From NCBI GenBank assembly GCA_938084835.1, contig CALKER010000023.1, forward strand, positions 49,898 through 113,897: DNA of 64,000 nucleotides, read 5' to 3'. Source of the DNA: an uncultured Thermoguttaceae bacterium (GTDB lineage Bacteria; Planctomycetota; Planctomycetia; Pirellulales; Thermoguttaceae). Position 1 is the first letter of the stretch, and every line of letters begins with the position of its first letter. A program made the position numbers and the translations under genes. Below are positions 12,945-22,200 of the stretch, in pieces. The notes beneath the pieces were generated by a model. That model made no database searches. It was not told the origin of the DNA and was given only the letters and a program-made list of their open reading frames with translations.

Positions 12945-13626
12945 ACTTATTTCCCCTAACTCTATCCGCTAGATTTCTCCATTGACCCGCGGTAACTGAA
13001 AAAAAGTAACCACGGTGCGCGAGGTGTCCAATTTCCCGAGCTTCAACCCAAGTCTTGCCCGCATCCCCCGTTGCGGAGGCCAGGCTTCCTTCCTTGCGTT
13101 ACTTTTTTGCGAACTGTTACTAATAACAAATCTCACACAAAACGCAGAGCTCTCACAAATTGCTCCAACCGCTTCGGGGGTACCGATCCCTAAGTCCTCC
13201 CCGGAGTAAACCCGCGGGGGCGATGTCTTGATGTTAAAGTGAGGTAGCAGGCCAGCAAAATTCCCAACTTTGTCCCATGAGGGAAGCGAAGCTGAGCGCC
13301 GGCCACACCTCCACCGTTGTCACCCCCGCCGAGGTAACCCTGTTTGAGGCAGAAATTTAGTGCGAGAGCACTTGCAAGCAAACCCTGTGCCTCAGTTCGG
13401 TTTTACCCGGTTGCTATTCGTAATATATTGCAGCACTAAGGGTTAGGACTTCCGTTCCAGGGATAACCTGGAAAAGATTCTCGGGTTTCACATCTGGCTA
13501 TCACGGCGGAGTGCCATTTTGGCACCGTCCTCCAATCGGTAAGGGAAGCTGAGCTACTCCGCAGTTTCCGCAGCGGATTGACCCGCGGCACTTCTGCCAA
13601 TTTGACAGCCAGGTCTGGAAGAATCT
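12945..13626. other. dnaK upstream region with GTAAC/GTTAC half-sites
   Basis: A 682-bp gap upstream of dnaK and downstream of the NIF3 gene (both minus). GTAAC occurs at 12992-12996 and 13006-13010, and GTTAC at 13098-13102 and 13116-13120; AAAAAAGTAAC (13000-13010) and GTTACTTTTTT (13098-13108) form an 11-bp inverted repeat. A 15-bp palindrome GTGCCATTTTGGCAC lies at about 13512-13526. These may be regulator sites or chance; no gene was found. Confidence 0.35.
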
Positions 13627-14412
13627 TTAGGCCCAAATAATCGGATCACTTTCCTGGCGGCTGCACCACACGGAAACCTGAGGAAATTTCTGGCTTAGCA
13701 TCGCAGCCAGACGCTCCATCGCAAAGCGTTCGCTTGCAAAGTGTCCTACCAGTAAAAGGGAAAGCCCGGAGGCCCTTGCCAGAAGGCAGCGATGGTAGGT
13801 CATTTCGCCCGAAATGAGCACATGGCACTGGCGCCGGAGGGCAAGTGGGATCAACTCGGCCCCACTTCCACAGGCTATTCCCACGATTTGGACCCGGCTT
13901 TGGAGATCCCCGACCACCCCGACGCGAGAAATATTAAGTAGCGATTTGACCTTGTCTGTAAGCTCGGCGAGGGTTTGGGGTGCTGGAAGCTCTCCATAAC
14001 GGCCGCTGCCCGCGCCGTCGGGCCGGGGCTCATCAAGCGGTCCGATTCTTCCAAGCCCCAGAAGCTCCGCCCACTGCTGATTTATGCCCTGCATGGCCGA
14101 GTCCCACGCGCTGTGGGGCGAGTACACGGACACTCCGCCCCGCGCCAGCCGCCAAAGGACTCGACCCACAGGGTCGCTAGTGACAATTCGACTAATGGGT
14201 CGGTAAATGACCGGATGGTGCACAATGACCAGGGAAGCCCGCTCGCGCAGTGCCTCCTCGGCCACATCCTCGGACAAGGTAAGAGCCGTCATAATCCGGG
14301 TCACTGCAGCCGCGGGATCGCCCACAAGAAGGCCGACGTTATCCCCGGCGGCGGCAAGGTCGGGAGGAGCAAGTTGGTCGAGATAATCGACGACATCCTG
14401 AACTTTCATCAT
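13627..14412 (-). CDS. NIF3-like dinuclear metal-centre protein
   Basis: A 261-residue member of the NIF3 / GTP cyclohydrolase I type 2 family, which forms toroidal hexamers with two metal ions per subunit. Metal-ligand stretches are visible: VIVHHPVIYRP near residue 67, YSPHSAWD near residue 97 and LLVGHFASERFAM near the C terminus. The family function is unsettled, so none is assigned. Tandem ATG codons occur at 14410 and 14407; GGTGGAAG upstream supports the first. The length is normal for the short family form. Confidence 0.92.
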   Translation of the reverse strand: MMKVQDVVDYLDQLAPPDLAAAGDNVGLLVGDPAAAVTRIMTALTLSEDVAEEALRERASLVIVHHPVIYRPISRIVTSDPVGRVLWRLARGGVSVYSPHSAWDSAMQGINQQWAELLGLGRIGPLDEPRPDGAGSGRYGELPAPQTLAELTDKVKSLLNISRVGVVGDLQSRVQIVGIACGSGAELIPLALRRQCHVLISGEMTYHRCLLARASGLSLLLVGHFASERFAMERLAAMLSQKFPQVSVWCSRQESDPIIWA

Positions 14413-15270
14413 GACTGACTTCCACCAGAAAATTGAGACCGACGTAAGCGGAATTTAAAAAGGCAAACCGGCTTTCGACTCATGCCCTTCTGCCGCAGGA
14501 GCTACGTCGGGTCAGCTCATCGCAGAAATTCACATCCGCCTGAGTGAAGATAACCTCGACAAATTCAATTCTTTCCATACCCACCGAGCCGTCGAATAGT
14601 TCAGGGTTTCCGGGATAATCCCTGCGGCTCATTCATTTTCTTGAAACCGTGGAACCCTAAGCGCCCATTTTGGGCAAAAAACTCAGGGCAAGCCAACCGA
14701 TGCGATTTTTGTAGTAGTCAGGTGGCGCGCCAAACGGAGGTCGATTTCGCAGAGCGACCAGACTTCCGGTTTCGAATGCACATCTTGATCGACGCGACGC
14801 GTAGTGTTTTGCGAAGTTTTGGCGCCTATGACCGGCGGAAACTCCACGGGACATGCCATGGGCCAGGAGTCGCGCTCCGAATCAATTCAATCGCGTGCTC
14901 ACTATGGGCAACCAGGTGAAGTTCCCGCCTAGATAATGTGGTTCAAACATACTCTAAAGAGGGGTATTCGACTTACATGCCGGCCATGCCGAGGCGGCCT
15001 GGGAATTGGTGGGGACGAGAGAAATATAACTAGGCCCTTGCAAAAGTAAACCGGCAAATTAAAATAAAATGGGTGTTTTGGGATACAAAGGAAGTCTGAG
15101 AGGAATAATTAAAACTCTGTCCCGCCTTGGCCGATTCTCTCTAATGCCGACTTCGAAACCATCGCCGGAGCGCTCTGGGCTTGGTTGAGAAAAGTCCACC
15201 AAGTTGTCGGCTCGCTGTTTGCAGGTTGTGTGTCACGGGTTAGGGTCCAAGTAAAGAGGAGAGCTTTACA
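14413..15270. other. Intergenic, divergent region
   Basis: This 858-bp gap separates the NIF3 gene (-) from the cysteine-rich gene (+). It should contain promoters for both. I see no RNA gene, repeat array or convincing coding frame. Confidence 0.4.
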
Positions 15271-15624
15271 ATGAAGGCGTATCTGATCCCGTTGGCTGTG
15301 TTGGCCGCGCTTCTGATGAGCGTGCATGCCTCGGCCGGAATTCTGGGCCAACCACAGGCTGCGCAAGCGGAAGAACAAGCTGTAGAAGCTGCAGCGGTGC
15401 ACGACTGCTGCCCCGTGTGCTGCACCCCAATCCTGAATGCGGTTCGGAATGCTCGGGCGCGGCTTGCGTGCTTGATTGCCCCGCCGTGTGGGTGTCAGCC
15501 CGTTTTGAGCCGAGTTCGTGCTGTCCTTGCCTGCCCGCCAGCCTTGATTTGCCGGGTCAAGGCAGCATTGTGCTGCCCTGTAGTCACCTGCGATCCTTGT
15601 GCCCAACCTGCTGAGGCCAAATAA
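15271..15624 (+). CDS. Small exported cysteine-rich repeat protein
   Basis: A 117-residue protein with AGGAG nine bases before its ATG. It starts with a classic signal peptide (MKAYLIPLAVLAALLMSVHASAG, cleavage near residue 21-23). The mature part has 13 cysteines: HDCCPVCC first, then three imperfect repeats of about 20 residues, each a basic helix-like piece followed by Cys-x(2-5)-Cys (ARLACLIAPPCGC, RVRAVLACPPALIC, RVKAALCCPVVTC). It ends in DPCAQPAEAK. I do not recognise the family. Possibilities are a disulfide-rich wall or envelope protein, or metal binding; the periplasm-like compartment would suit disulfides. It is flanked by gaps of over 500 bp. Confidence 0.75.
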   Translation: MKAYLIPLAVLAALLMSVHASAGILGQPQAAQAEEQAVEAAAVHDCCPVCCTPILNAVRNARARLACLIAPPCGCQPVLSRVRAVLACPPALICRVKAALCCPVVTCDPCAQPAEAK

Positions 15625-15998
15625 CGTGCTTGGCTCGGTTCGGTTTTCCGGTTCCCCGCGACCCAAAACGCTCCGTCATCCGTAATTGTGCATCGTGCGG
15701 TAGAGGGTCGTGGGGCTGATCCGGGAACCGGGCTCCTGCCCGGGATCGACGTGGGTGATAAATTAACAAGATCCTCATCGCGATCCAAGGCCGAGGGCAG
15801 CGGGACAAGGGGTGGGCTTCTGCGACCAGGAGAAGCGCGGTGTAGCCATAAGCGCACCTCGGGTGTTCTCGAGAGCACCTGTTGTCCCCAGGGCGGCGCC
15901 CAGGGATGGCCGGCTCCGGCCGAGCCGCGATGAGAACCGACACCAACCGGTTACCATCCACCCTGGTGGCTCCGGGGGCTGATCGGGACGGCAGCTTT
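15625..15998. other. GC-rich region downstream of the cysteine-rich gene
   Basis: This stretch has several possible hairpins (for example CCGGGCTCCTGCCCGG near 15726-15741) but no coding frame that I trust. It ends at a strong plus-strand terminator, so a long 3' untranslated region or a small RNA could be produced here. Confidence 0.35.
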
Positions 15999-16032
15999 CG
16001 GGATGGTTCTTGTCGACCATCCCGATTTTTTT
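15999..16032 (+). terminator. Intrinsic terminator
   Basis: A perfect 9-bp stem, CGGGATGGT (15999-16007) with ACCATCCCG (16016-16024), has an 8-base loop and is followed by seven T residues (16026-16032). It points in the plus direction, 375 bp after the cysteine-rich gene. Confidence 0.8.
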
Positions 16033-16066
16033 GCGCGTGATCTTTAATTCTTTGCGCGTGATCTTT
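16031..16066. repeat. 15-bp direct repeat, 21-bp period
   Basis: TTGCGCGTGATCTTT occurs at 16031-16045 and 16052-16066, directly after the terminator T tract. It may be a local slippage duplication. Confidence 0.7.
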
Positions 16067-16128
16067 GCCCCGATCGGGGCCCGCTTTCCCACGGGTGGCT
16101 TATTACGCCCGGCTGCAGCAGTTCCCAG

Positions 16129-18381
16129 TTATAACGGATCGCCGGGGAGCCAAAGTTTTGGCCTTCCCTCTTTACTGCTCGGCTCAGGACTGGGGGACTT
16201 AATCGAGGGATCGGCGCCGGGCTTTGCGGCAAGTTCCTCGAGCGGCGAACCTGTGGTTGCTGGCTGCCTGGAGTCGGAGCAGCCGTGCCCTTGAGCCCAC
16301 GCTCCCTTCGCAGCGGATCCCCGCCGCAGCCACTCGAGCAAAATTCCCGGCGGGCGGAGAAACCCGAGCTCCGCAAGAGTCAACAGAAGTTCGGTCCGCA
16401 CCGTCGGATTCGACCAGTACCGCCCTCGAAGCTGCCAGAATCGCTCGGCAAATTCTTCGCGACTCCCCCATAGTCCAAAGAAAGCCAACCTCAGCAACTC
16501 CGCTGCGGGCAGTCCATCGCATTTAACCTCCTTGGGCTCGGAGATCAAGCGGAGGATTTCTTCTGCCTCTTGCACAGAATTGGTCAACAGGAGCCTCTTT
16601 CGGGCTAGCTGCAACTCCTCACTGTCACTCAGTAGGTGGCGAAGGCGAGGATTCCCCGCCACAAACCGCCACAGCACCATGACGGCAAGTTGGTGCAAAG
16701 CCGACTTGCCCTGTCTGACCAAATAAGAAAAGAACCTTCCATTCACAGTGGCGGGATCCACCCGAAGAAGTGCCACAAAAGGCACACGCCGAGGATGAAG
16801 CGCCCGAGCATCGATGAGTTGTGGGCTTCCCAAGTTCAGTCGCTCGCGGACAGCGTGCAGAACGGGAAAAAGAGATGGGTACTCACCGAGGAGGGAGAGC
16901 AACAAGCCAATCAGCCGTGCACGAAGTTGCGGATCGGCAGCGGCCTCCAGGGGAGTTTTGCTGTCAAGTTCCGGTCGCGGTGAGGACAAGAAGCTCGTTT
17001 CCACGTAGCGAATAATTCCGCGGCGAAGGACACAAGCGGCAGTGGTCTGATCCTCCGCCTGCCATGGCCCGCGAAGACTCACAGGGATGAGCCGGCCGGC
17101 TAGAACCTCGCAAATTTGCGCCAACTCCCGTGGCCTTTGCATCGGATCGATGTGCCGCCACGCAGAAGGTTCCGCCCGCAACGTGCCCCGCAAGAATTGC
17201 TTCAAGCGATCCTCGGATTCGAGGCCGGTCCACAATACCTCAAGATCCCCTTCCTGGCGGCGCCTCACCAGCCCTGCTGCCTTCCAAGCTTCTGCCCGAA
17301 CGGCCGCGTCAGCTGGCTCCAGACCGGGGATCGGCTCGAACCACCCCAACAAAGCAAACTGCAGGTTCTTCAGCTGGGATGCGGGTACGCCTTGGGGGGC
17401 GAGGATGTCTACCGCCGGGTGGCCAGCAAGAGTTTCTAAGGCCTCCGGAGAAATTTCCATCTGCCATGTCGGCTGAGTCTTAAGTTGTTCTAACCAGGGG
17501 CCAACATAACAAAAGAAGGCAGCCCAGGCCTCCCCCTGCTCCTCGTCGGAAAAGCCGGCCGAAGCCATTTCCTCCAAAGTTTGCCGAGCTTCCTCCGGCC
17601 GCCACAACCACAGTTGCAGGGCCAGGGTGTTCCACCACGCGGCAAAATCGGCCGGATTTTCTCGGCGCCACCTATGGCCAGTCTCCAAGGCGGTAATCAA
17701 TCGCCCCTGTCGCACAAGTTGCGGAAGTGGCCGAAGCCACTGCGGAAGTGCTCGACCCACTTTACGAGGACGCAGCAAACCCCCGGGACCGACAGCCAAA
17801 AGGTGGCCGTTTCGTTCCAGGATTTGATGAAGCTTTTGGCGGGCCTCCGGCACCAACAGTTCGGCAGCACTTCGCAATATCCATGCCACCTCGAACACGT
17901 CGAGGGATCGACTGGCCAGCCCTGCTAAAGCGTGGCTAAAAAGGCCGGCCAGGGAGCCGCGGGGGCTATCCGGAAGTTTTTCGCACAGATCGACATAAGC
18001 AAGAAGGGCCCGGGGAAGGTCTTCCTTTCGCACCTGCGAGACCATCTGGGCCCAAAAAACTGCAGGCCAACGCGGCTCCATGGCCGCCAACGTCTCACGG
18101 TAACGTGACGCCTCTGCCTCCTCGCCGCACATCTCGTGGGCACGCCACAGAAGGTACATCACACAGGCTCGGGACGGATATTTCCCGTTTAACGCCACGG
18201 CCAAATTGCGTGCGGCATGATATTGACCCCCAGACAACGCTCGGGCCACCTCCGTCAGCTTTCGCCCCAAGTCTCGGCAACATTTGCTTACGGGAATTCC
18301 CGTCCCGGCGGGGCAGGGAAAGGAAGTTTCTTGTGAGCTCAAATGGCGCTCTCCACACTGAAGCCATCGATCGTAGGACAT
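16129..18381 (-). CDS. Large helical-repeat (TPR-like) protein, unknown function
   Basis: A 750-residue protein rich in Leu, Ala, Arg and Trp, with repeated amphipathic helix pairs reminiscent of tetratricopeptide repeats (for example ARNLAVALNGKYPSRACVMY and RWRRENPADFAAWWNTLALQ). No catalytic motif is recognised. The C-terminal 60 residues are Pro/Ser/Gly-rich and probably disordered. The ATG at 18381 has AGGAGG almost touching it, so the exact start is uncertain; the frame stays open to an ATG at 18429. No signal peptide is visible. A scaffold or interaction role is the most that can be inferred. Confidence 0.7.
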   Translation of the reverse strand: MSYDRWLQCGERHLSSQETSFPCPAGTGIPVSKCCRDLGRKLTEVARALSGGQYHAARNLAVALNGKYPSRACVMYLLWRAHEMCGEEAEASRYRETLAAMEPRWPAVFWAQMVSQVRKEDLPRALLAYVDLCEKLPDSPRGSLAGLFSHALAGLASRSLDVFEVAWILRSAAELLVPEARQKLHQILERNGHLLAVGPGGLLRPRKVGRALPQWLRPLPQLVRQGRLITALETGHRWRRENPADFAAWWNTLALQLWLWRPEEARQTLEEMASAGFSDEEQGEAWAAFFCYVGPWLEQLKTQPTWQMEISPEALETLAGHPAVDILAPQGVPASQLKNLQFALLGWFEPIPGLEPADAAVRAEAWKAAGLVRRRQEGDLEVLWTGLESEDRLKQFLRGTLRAEPSAWRHIDPMQRPRELAQICEVLAGRLIPVSLRGPWQAEDQTTAACVLRRGIIRYVETSFLSSPRPELDSKTPLEAAADPQLRARLIGLLLSLLGEYPSLFPVLHAVRERLNLGSPQLIDARALHPRRVPFVALLRVDPATVNGRFFSYLVRQGKSALHQLAVMVLWRFVAGNPRLRHLLSDSEELQLARKRLLLTNSVQEAEEILRLISEPKEVKCDGLPAAELLRLAFFGLWGSREEFAERFWQLRGRYWSNPTVRTELLLTLAELGFLRPPGILLEWLRRGSAAKGAWAQGHGCSDSRQPATTGSPLEELAAKPGADPSIKSPSPEPSSKEGRPKLWLPGDPL

Positions 18382-19222
18382 TCCTCCTGGTGGGATAGCC
18401 CCCCATTTTCCACTTGCCGATGGAAGCATTGTACCACATCTCGATTATGAGAACTTCCTGCCCTCGGCCGACGAGAAAGCTTGATCCTGTCCGAAGGGTT
18501 ATAGAACGAAGGCAGGGACTCCCGGCTTAGGCCCACACCAGGCGGAATGTCCTAAGGAGAAAATGGGGCGAGCAAAAGACACACTAGCCGGGGTGGACTG
18601 GACGGCCTCAAGCAGTGACGATCAAAGTCGAGTTAGAGCCGCCATTTTGCAGGAATTCGGCTTAGTACACTGAGGCGACTCCCCCTCCAACAGGTTGTGT
18701 CTGTCTCCCGGACTGGCCTCAGTCGAAATTTGCTAAACTTTTGGAAGAAACAACAATGTGAGGCACACCATTACCCATTTTTATCTGGTCACACTGCTAT
18801 TAGTACAATCACTTATCCAATCTGGAATCACGTTGAAAGTGGAAGCCCAGTTGAAAAGCAGCCCGGAAAAACCACTTCTTATCCAAAAAACTTTAGGAAG
18901 AAAAGTGGCCAAGCGAAGGTTTCCGAACTTCACTTGTCCGGGCTCTCTGGCTTGGGCACTCGGGACAGCCTCGTTCCACTCGATTAACGCTCGATTAACC
19001 ATTTCCCCGGGGAACTTTCCAACGTTACCCTACCGGTTATACTTAACTGAGAATCCAGACACAACTTTTGGCAGAACCCAAAGTTGTGGCTTGCGGAGGA
19101 ACGCGGGGGAGGCTATACTAACGGCCACTACCGAGAGGTTCTCCAGCCGATCCTTCCTACTTTGACGGACTTAGGGGGTGTAGAGTTTTTCTTGAAATTC
19201 TCAGCTCAACAGGAGTTTGCTC
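18382..19222. other. Intergenic, divergent region upstream of the DUF1559 cluster
   Basis: An 840-bp, relatively AT-rich gap between the helical-repeat gene (-) and the first DUF1559 gene (+). Promoters for both should lie here. An open frame from 18758 begins with a hydrophobic stretch but then loses protein character, so it was not called. Confidence 0.4.
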
Positions 19223-20230
19223 ATGCGTAGTAACCGCATTCGTCTCCAAGTCGGATTTACCTTGGTGGAGTTGCTTGTAGTCATTGCGATCATCGGGATT
19301 TTGATTGCCCTCCTGTTGCCTGCGGTGCAGGCCGCCCGGGAGGCAGCTCGGCGCAGCCAGTGCACCAATAACCTGAAGCAGCTCATGCTGGCTTTTCATC
19401 ATTATCACGACACTTATAAGCGTTTCCCGTGTGGCATGGTCAAGAACGGTACCTGGTTTGTGACGAACAATTGTCCGGAAGGCCAATGCGCCACGTGGAC
19501 GTGGGGCTCGTTTATCCTGCCGTTTGTGGAGCAGGGTCCGCTCTATCAACAACTGAATCCGCAGGTTCTGGCAGCTGATGTAGCAATTGCCCCCGACCCG
19601 GTTTACAACGCGTTGCGGCGGCCGCTGCCGGTATTTCGCTGTCCGTCCGATCCGGGTCCGCAAACCAACTCGGCCCGAAAAGTTCCGCGACTCGGGTTTT
19701 ACGGGGATGCCCAGTGCATCACGGGCTGCGTGGAAATAGCAACGGCTAATTATGTTGGGTCCAACAATAGTTTTGATCTGAATCGTGAATACACCGGCAC
19801 AAACCAATTCAATGGGCTCATTGGTTACGGTCAGACCGGTGACCGACCGCCGCGATGTGTACCCGTGGGGGAAGTGACTGATGGCACCAGCAATACTTTT
19901 GCCCTAGGGGAAAGAGCGTGGCGTTTAGGTCAACGCGAGTTACGTGCTGCTACCCCAATCATAGCCAATGGCGACACAGGCAATCATTCGCTCGAGGGTC
20001 AAGTGTACGCTATGGCCTGTGGCCGGTGGCCCTTGAATTGCACTTTTGCCCAAGAATGCGATCGTGGCTTTAGCAGTGCTCACCCCGGTGGCGCAAACTT
20101 CGCCATGGTCGATGGCTCGGTGCGGTTCATTAGCGAAACAATCGATCATAACCCGGCGACCGCAGCCGTCGATAGTGTGTATGAACGGTTGATCGCGATT
20201 GCCGATGGGCAAACCGTCCAGGTGCCGTAA
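19223..20230 (+). CDS. DUF1559 pseudopilin-like exported protein (copy 1)
   Basis: A 335-residue member of the very large planctomycete DUF1559 family. The N terminus is a type IV pilin/pseudopilin signal: basic residues, then GFTLVELLVVIAIIGILIAL with the prepilin peptidase site before Phe and Glu at +5. The SQCTNNLKQLMLAFHHYHD segment follows, and the C terminus carries the H-x9-DG motif (HPGGANFAMVDGSVRF). Such proteins are expected at the cell envelope; their exact role is not established. ATG 19223 has AGGAG eight bases upstream. A small lipoprotein gene follows 71 bp later, and the pattern repeats at 20799/22201. Confidence 0.94.
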   Translation: MRSNRIRLQVGFTLVELLVVIAIIGILIALLLPAVQAAREAARRSQCTNNLKQLMLAFHHYHDTYKRFPCGMVKNGTWFVTNNCPEGQCATWTWGSFILPFVEQGPLYQQLNPQVLAADVAIAPDPVYNALRRPLPVFRCPSDPGPQTNSARKVPRLGFYGDAQCITGCVEIATANYVGSNNSFDLNREYTGTNQFNGLIGYGQTGDRPPRCVPVGEVTDGTSNTFALGERAWRLGQRELRAATPIIANGDTGNHSLEGQVYAMACGRWPLNCTFAQECDRGFSSAHPGGANFAMVDGSVRFISETIDHNPATAAVDSVYERLIAIADGQTVQVP

Positions 20231-20301
20231 AACCGGCGAATAGGAAATCTTGCACACACGTGGAATTGAACGTGCCCGCCAACAGGTATGGTGTCGCAGC
20301 T

Positions 20302-20712
20302 ATGAAGCAACTAGGGCTTACATTTGTGTGTTTGATGGTCGCTTGTTTTCTCGGATGCGGACCGAGGGGTCCATCCCTAGGCCAAGTGGAGGGTACCGTG
20401 ACGCTAGATAGCGTTCCCCTCCCTGGCGCGACGGTGATATTCACGCCGGTTGACGGCGGTCCTGCCTCGATGGCTAAGACAGACGGGCAGGGTTATTACT
20501 CCCTTGAGTCTGCAGGTGGCAAACGGGGGGCGGTTGTGGGCAAACACAAGGTTAGTATTTCTACTTACGAGGCCGGCGAAACCGATGATTCGGGACAATT
20601 GGTGGGCCATGTGCCCGAACGCGTGCCTGCCAAATACAATCGTGAGACCACTTTGGAGCGCGAAGTGAAACGGGGACGTAATGTTATCAATTTCGAGCTC
20701 CAATCGCATTAG
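20302..20712 (+). CDS. Small carboxypeptidase-regulatory-like lipoprotein
   Basis: A 136-residue protein with a lipoprotein signal (MKQLGLTFVCLMVACFLGC, lipid-modified Cys near residue 19). The rest is one beta-sandwich of the carboxypeptidase regulatory-like type: GQVEGTVTLDSVPLPGATV, TDGQGYYSLES and GKHKVSIST. In planctomycetes this family commonly sits beside DUF1559 genes, as here. It is probably anchored in the outer envelope as a binding module; the ligand is unknown. An upstream in-frame start at 20260 would spoil the signal peptide, so ATG 20302 is preferred. Confidence 0.88.
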   Translation: MKQLGLTFVCLMVACFLGCGPRGPSLGQVEGTVTLDSVPLPGATVIFTPVDGGPASMAKTDGQGYYSLESAGGKRGAVVGKHKVSISTYEAGETDDSGQLVGHVPERVPAKYNRETTLEREVKRGRNVINFELQSH

Positions 20713-20798
20713 ACTCGTTAAAACGGTGTGGTACCCGATTTTCTAGGGAAATGGGAAGCTCTGGTTGGTTTGAACCTCTTGGTGAAGGGAGGTGCGCC

Positions 20799-21890
20799 AT
20801 GCGAAATCATAGGGGATTTACTCTGGTCGAACTGCTGGTCGTTATCGCCATTATTGGGATATTGATTGCGCTTTTGTTGCCGGCGGTCCAGGCCGCCCGG
20901 GAAGCTGCACGACGGTCCCAGTGTACCAATAATCTCAAGCAATTGATGCTTGCCGTGCACATGTATCACGATACCTATCAACGTTTGCCGTCGCGGCAAT
21001 CTGGGACGGGAAATCTCGCTGCGTACGGCCAACGGCTCAGGCTAAGCGGCTGGGTTCAGATCGCACCTTTTATTGAACAAAAAGGGCTTTACGATAGGGT
21101 GATGCAGGCCAACGATAACCCGTGGACCGCCGGGACGTGGCAGCTGGTGGAATTGCCCGTCCTTAATTGCCCCAGCGACGGTGGCGATATCGCCCCCCGT
21201 GGGGCAAAGAGGGGAACGACCAGTTATGCCTTTTGCTCCGGGGATAGTTACGAGGCATCGGCTCACAGCCCCCAAGAACGTAGCGATGCCAACCAGGCGG
21301 CAGCGCTTGCTGATGTGCCCATCCGAAACCGAGGAATTTTCGGCCGGCAAAATTACGACAGTTTTGCCCACGTGGTTGATGGGACCAGTAACACGATTGC
21401 TCTGGCGGAAAGATCTCGTCCGCGCCGGGATAACGACAAGGGTTCAGCCGTTGACGATGCCAGCGGTGATCCCACGTCTTATGTACCGCTGACCTGCCGG
21501 GCCTATTGGGCCGGCAACGGCTACATCGCAGGAGCTCCTATTTTCACTGGGGACACTTCACCGGGCTACCGTTGGGGTGATGGTGCCGCTTTCTTTGCTG
21601 CCGTGAGCACAATCCTGCCGCCCAACTCCGCCGTATGCATGTTGCGCGGCGGCGGATGGACGGGAATTCCCGGCCATTTTGCCCCTGGAATTTGGACGGC
21701 CACAAGTGAGCACCCAGGTGGAGTGAACGTGGCTATGGCCGACGGAAGCGTCCGCTTTATCAGCGAGACCATCGATTGTGGCAATTTAGGAGTGGTAGCT
21801 CCCGCTCCTACAGCCACCGGACCAAGCCCATTTGGCGTCTGGGGGGCACTCGGCACAAAGGCGGCCGGAGAACCTGTGACCAGCCTCTAA
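20799..21890 (+). CDS. DUF1559 pseudopilin-like exported protein (copy 2)
   Basis: A 363-residue paralogue of the gene at 19223. The N terminus MRNHRGFTLVELLVVIAI and the segment SQCTNNLKQLMLAVHMYHDTY are nearly the same, while the middle differs (YGQRLRLSGWVQIAPFIEQK, FAHVVDGTSNTIALAERSR). The H-x9-DG motif is HPGGVNVAMADGSVRF. A strong GGGAGGT lies six bases before ATG 20799. The conserved N-terminal DNA beside divergent middles suggests duplication followed by divergence of the exposed domain. Confidence 0.94.
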   Translation: MRNHRGFTLVELLVVIAIIGILIALLLPAVQAAREAARRSQCTNNLKQLMLAVHMYHDTYQRLPSRQSGTGNLAAYGQRLRLSGWVQIAPFIEQKGLYDRVMQANDNPWTAGTWQLVELPVLNCPSDGGDIAPRGAKRGTTSYAFCSGDSYEASAHSPQERSDANQAAALADVPIRNRGIFGRQNYDSFAHVVDGTSNTIALAERSRPRRDNDKGSAVDDASGDPTSYVPLTCRAYWAGNGYIAGAPIFTGDTSPGYRWGDGAAFFAAVSTILPPNSAVCMLRGGGWTGIPGHFAPGIWTATSEHPGGVNVAMADGSVRFISETIDCGNLGVVAPAPTATGPSPFGVWGALGTKAAGEPVTSL

Positions 21891-22200
21891 AAGCCGTTTT
21901 ACGAAATTGGCAAGGTAGTCGCAAAAGTAGCAATAGGTGGCTTTCGTGTTGACGGCCAATAGCTCGGCCGTTGTGTCTAGCCATTTTTTTCCGAAAACTT
22001 CACCGGAATGGTCCAACACTCGCCGGAAGGTCCAACTCGGTCCTTTCGTGCAGTTGGCGTCGTGGGGGGCGGGGGCTCAGCTGACCGAGCGCCAGCCAAC
22101 ACCCTTTTTCATATTTTCTTAATACCTTCCGATATCAGCGTGCAGTTTTGACCGAACATCAGCGGGCCAAACAACGACCTGGAAGAGAGGATCCCATCGA
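21891..22200. other. Intergenic, probable leader of the next lipoprotein gene
   Basis: A 310-bp gap between two plus-strand genes, with no hairpin terminator or coding frame that I trust. Confidence 0.35.

Noticed and set aside
18758..19165. 135-codon frame with a hydrophobic start
   Set aside because: Only the first 30 residues look like a signal peptide; the rest has no protein character and the start codon is GTG without a good ribosome site.
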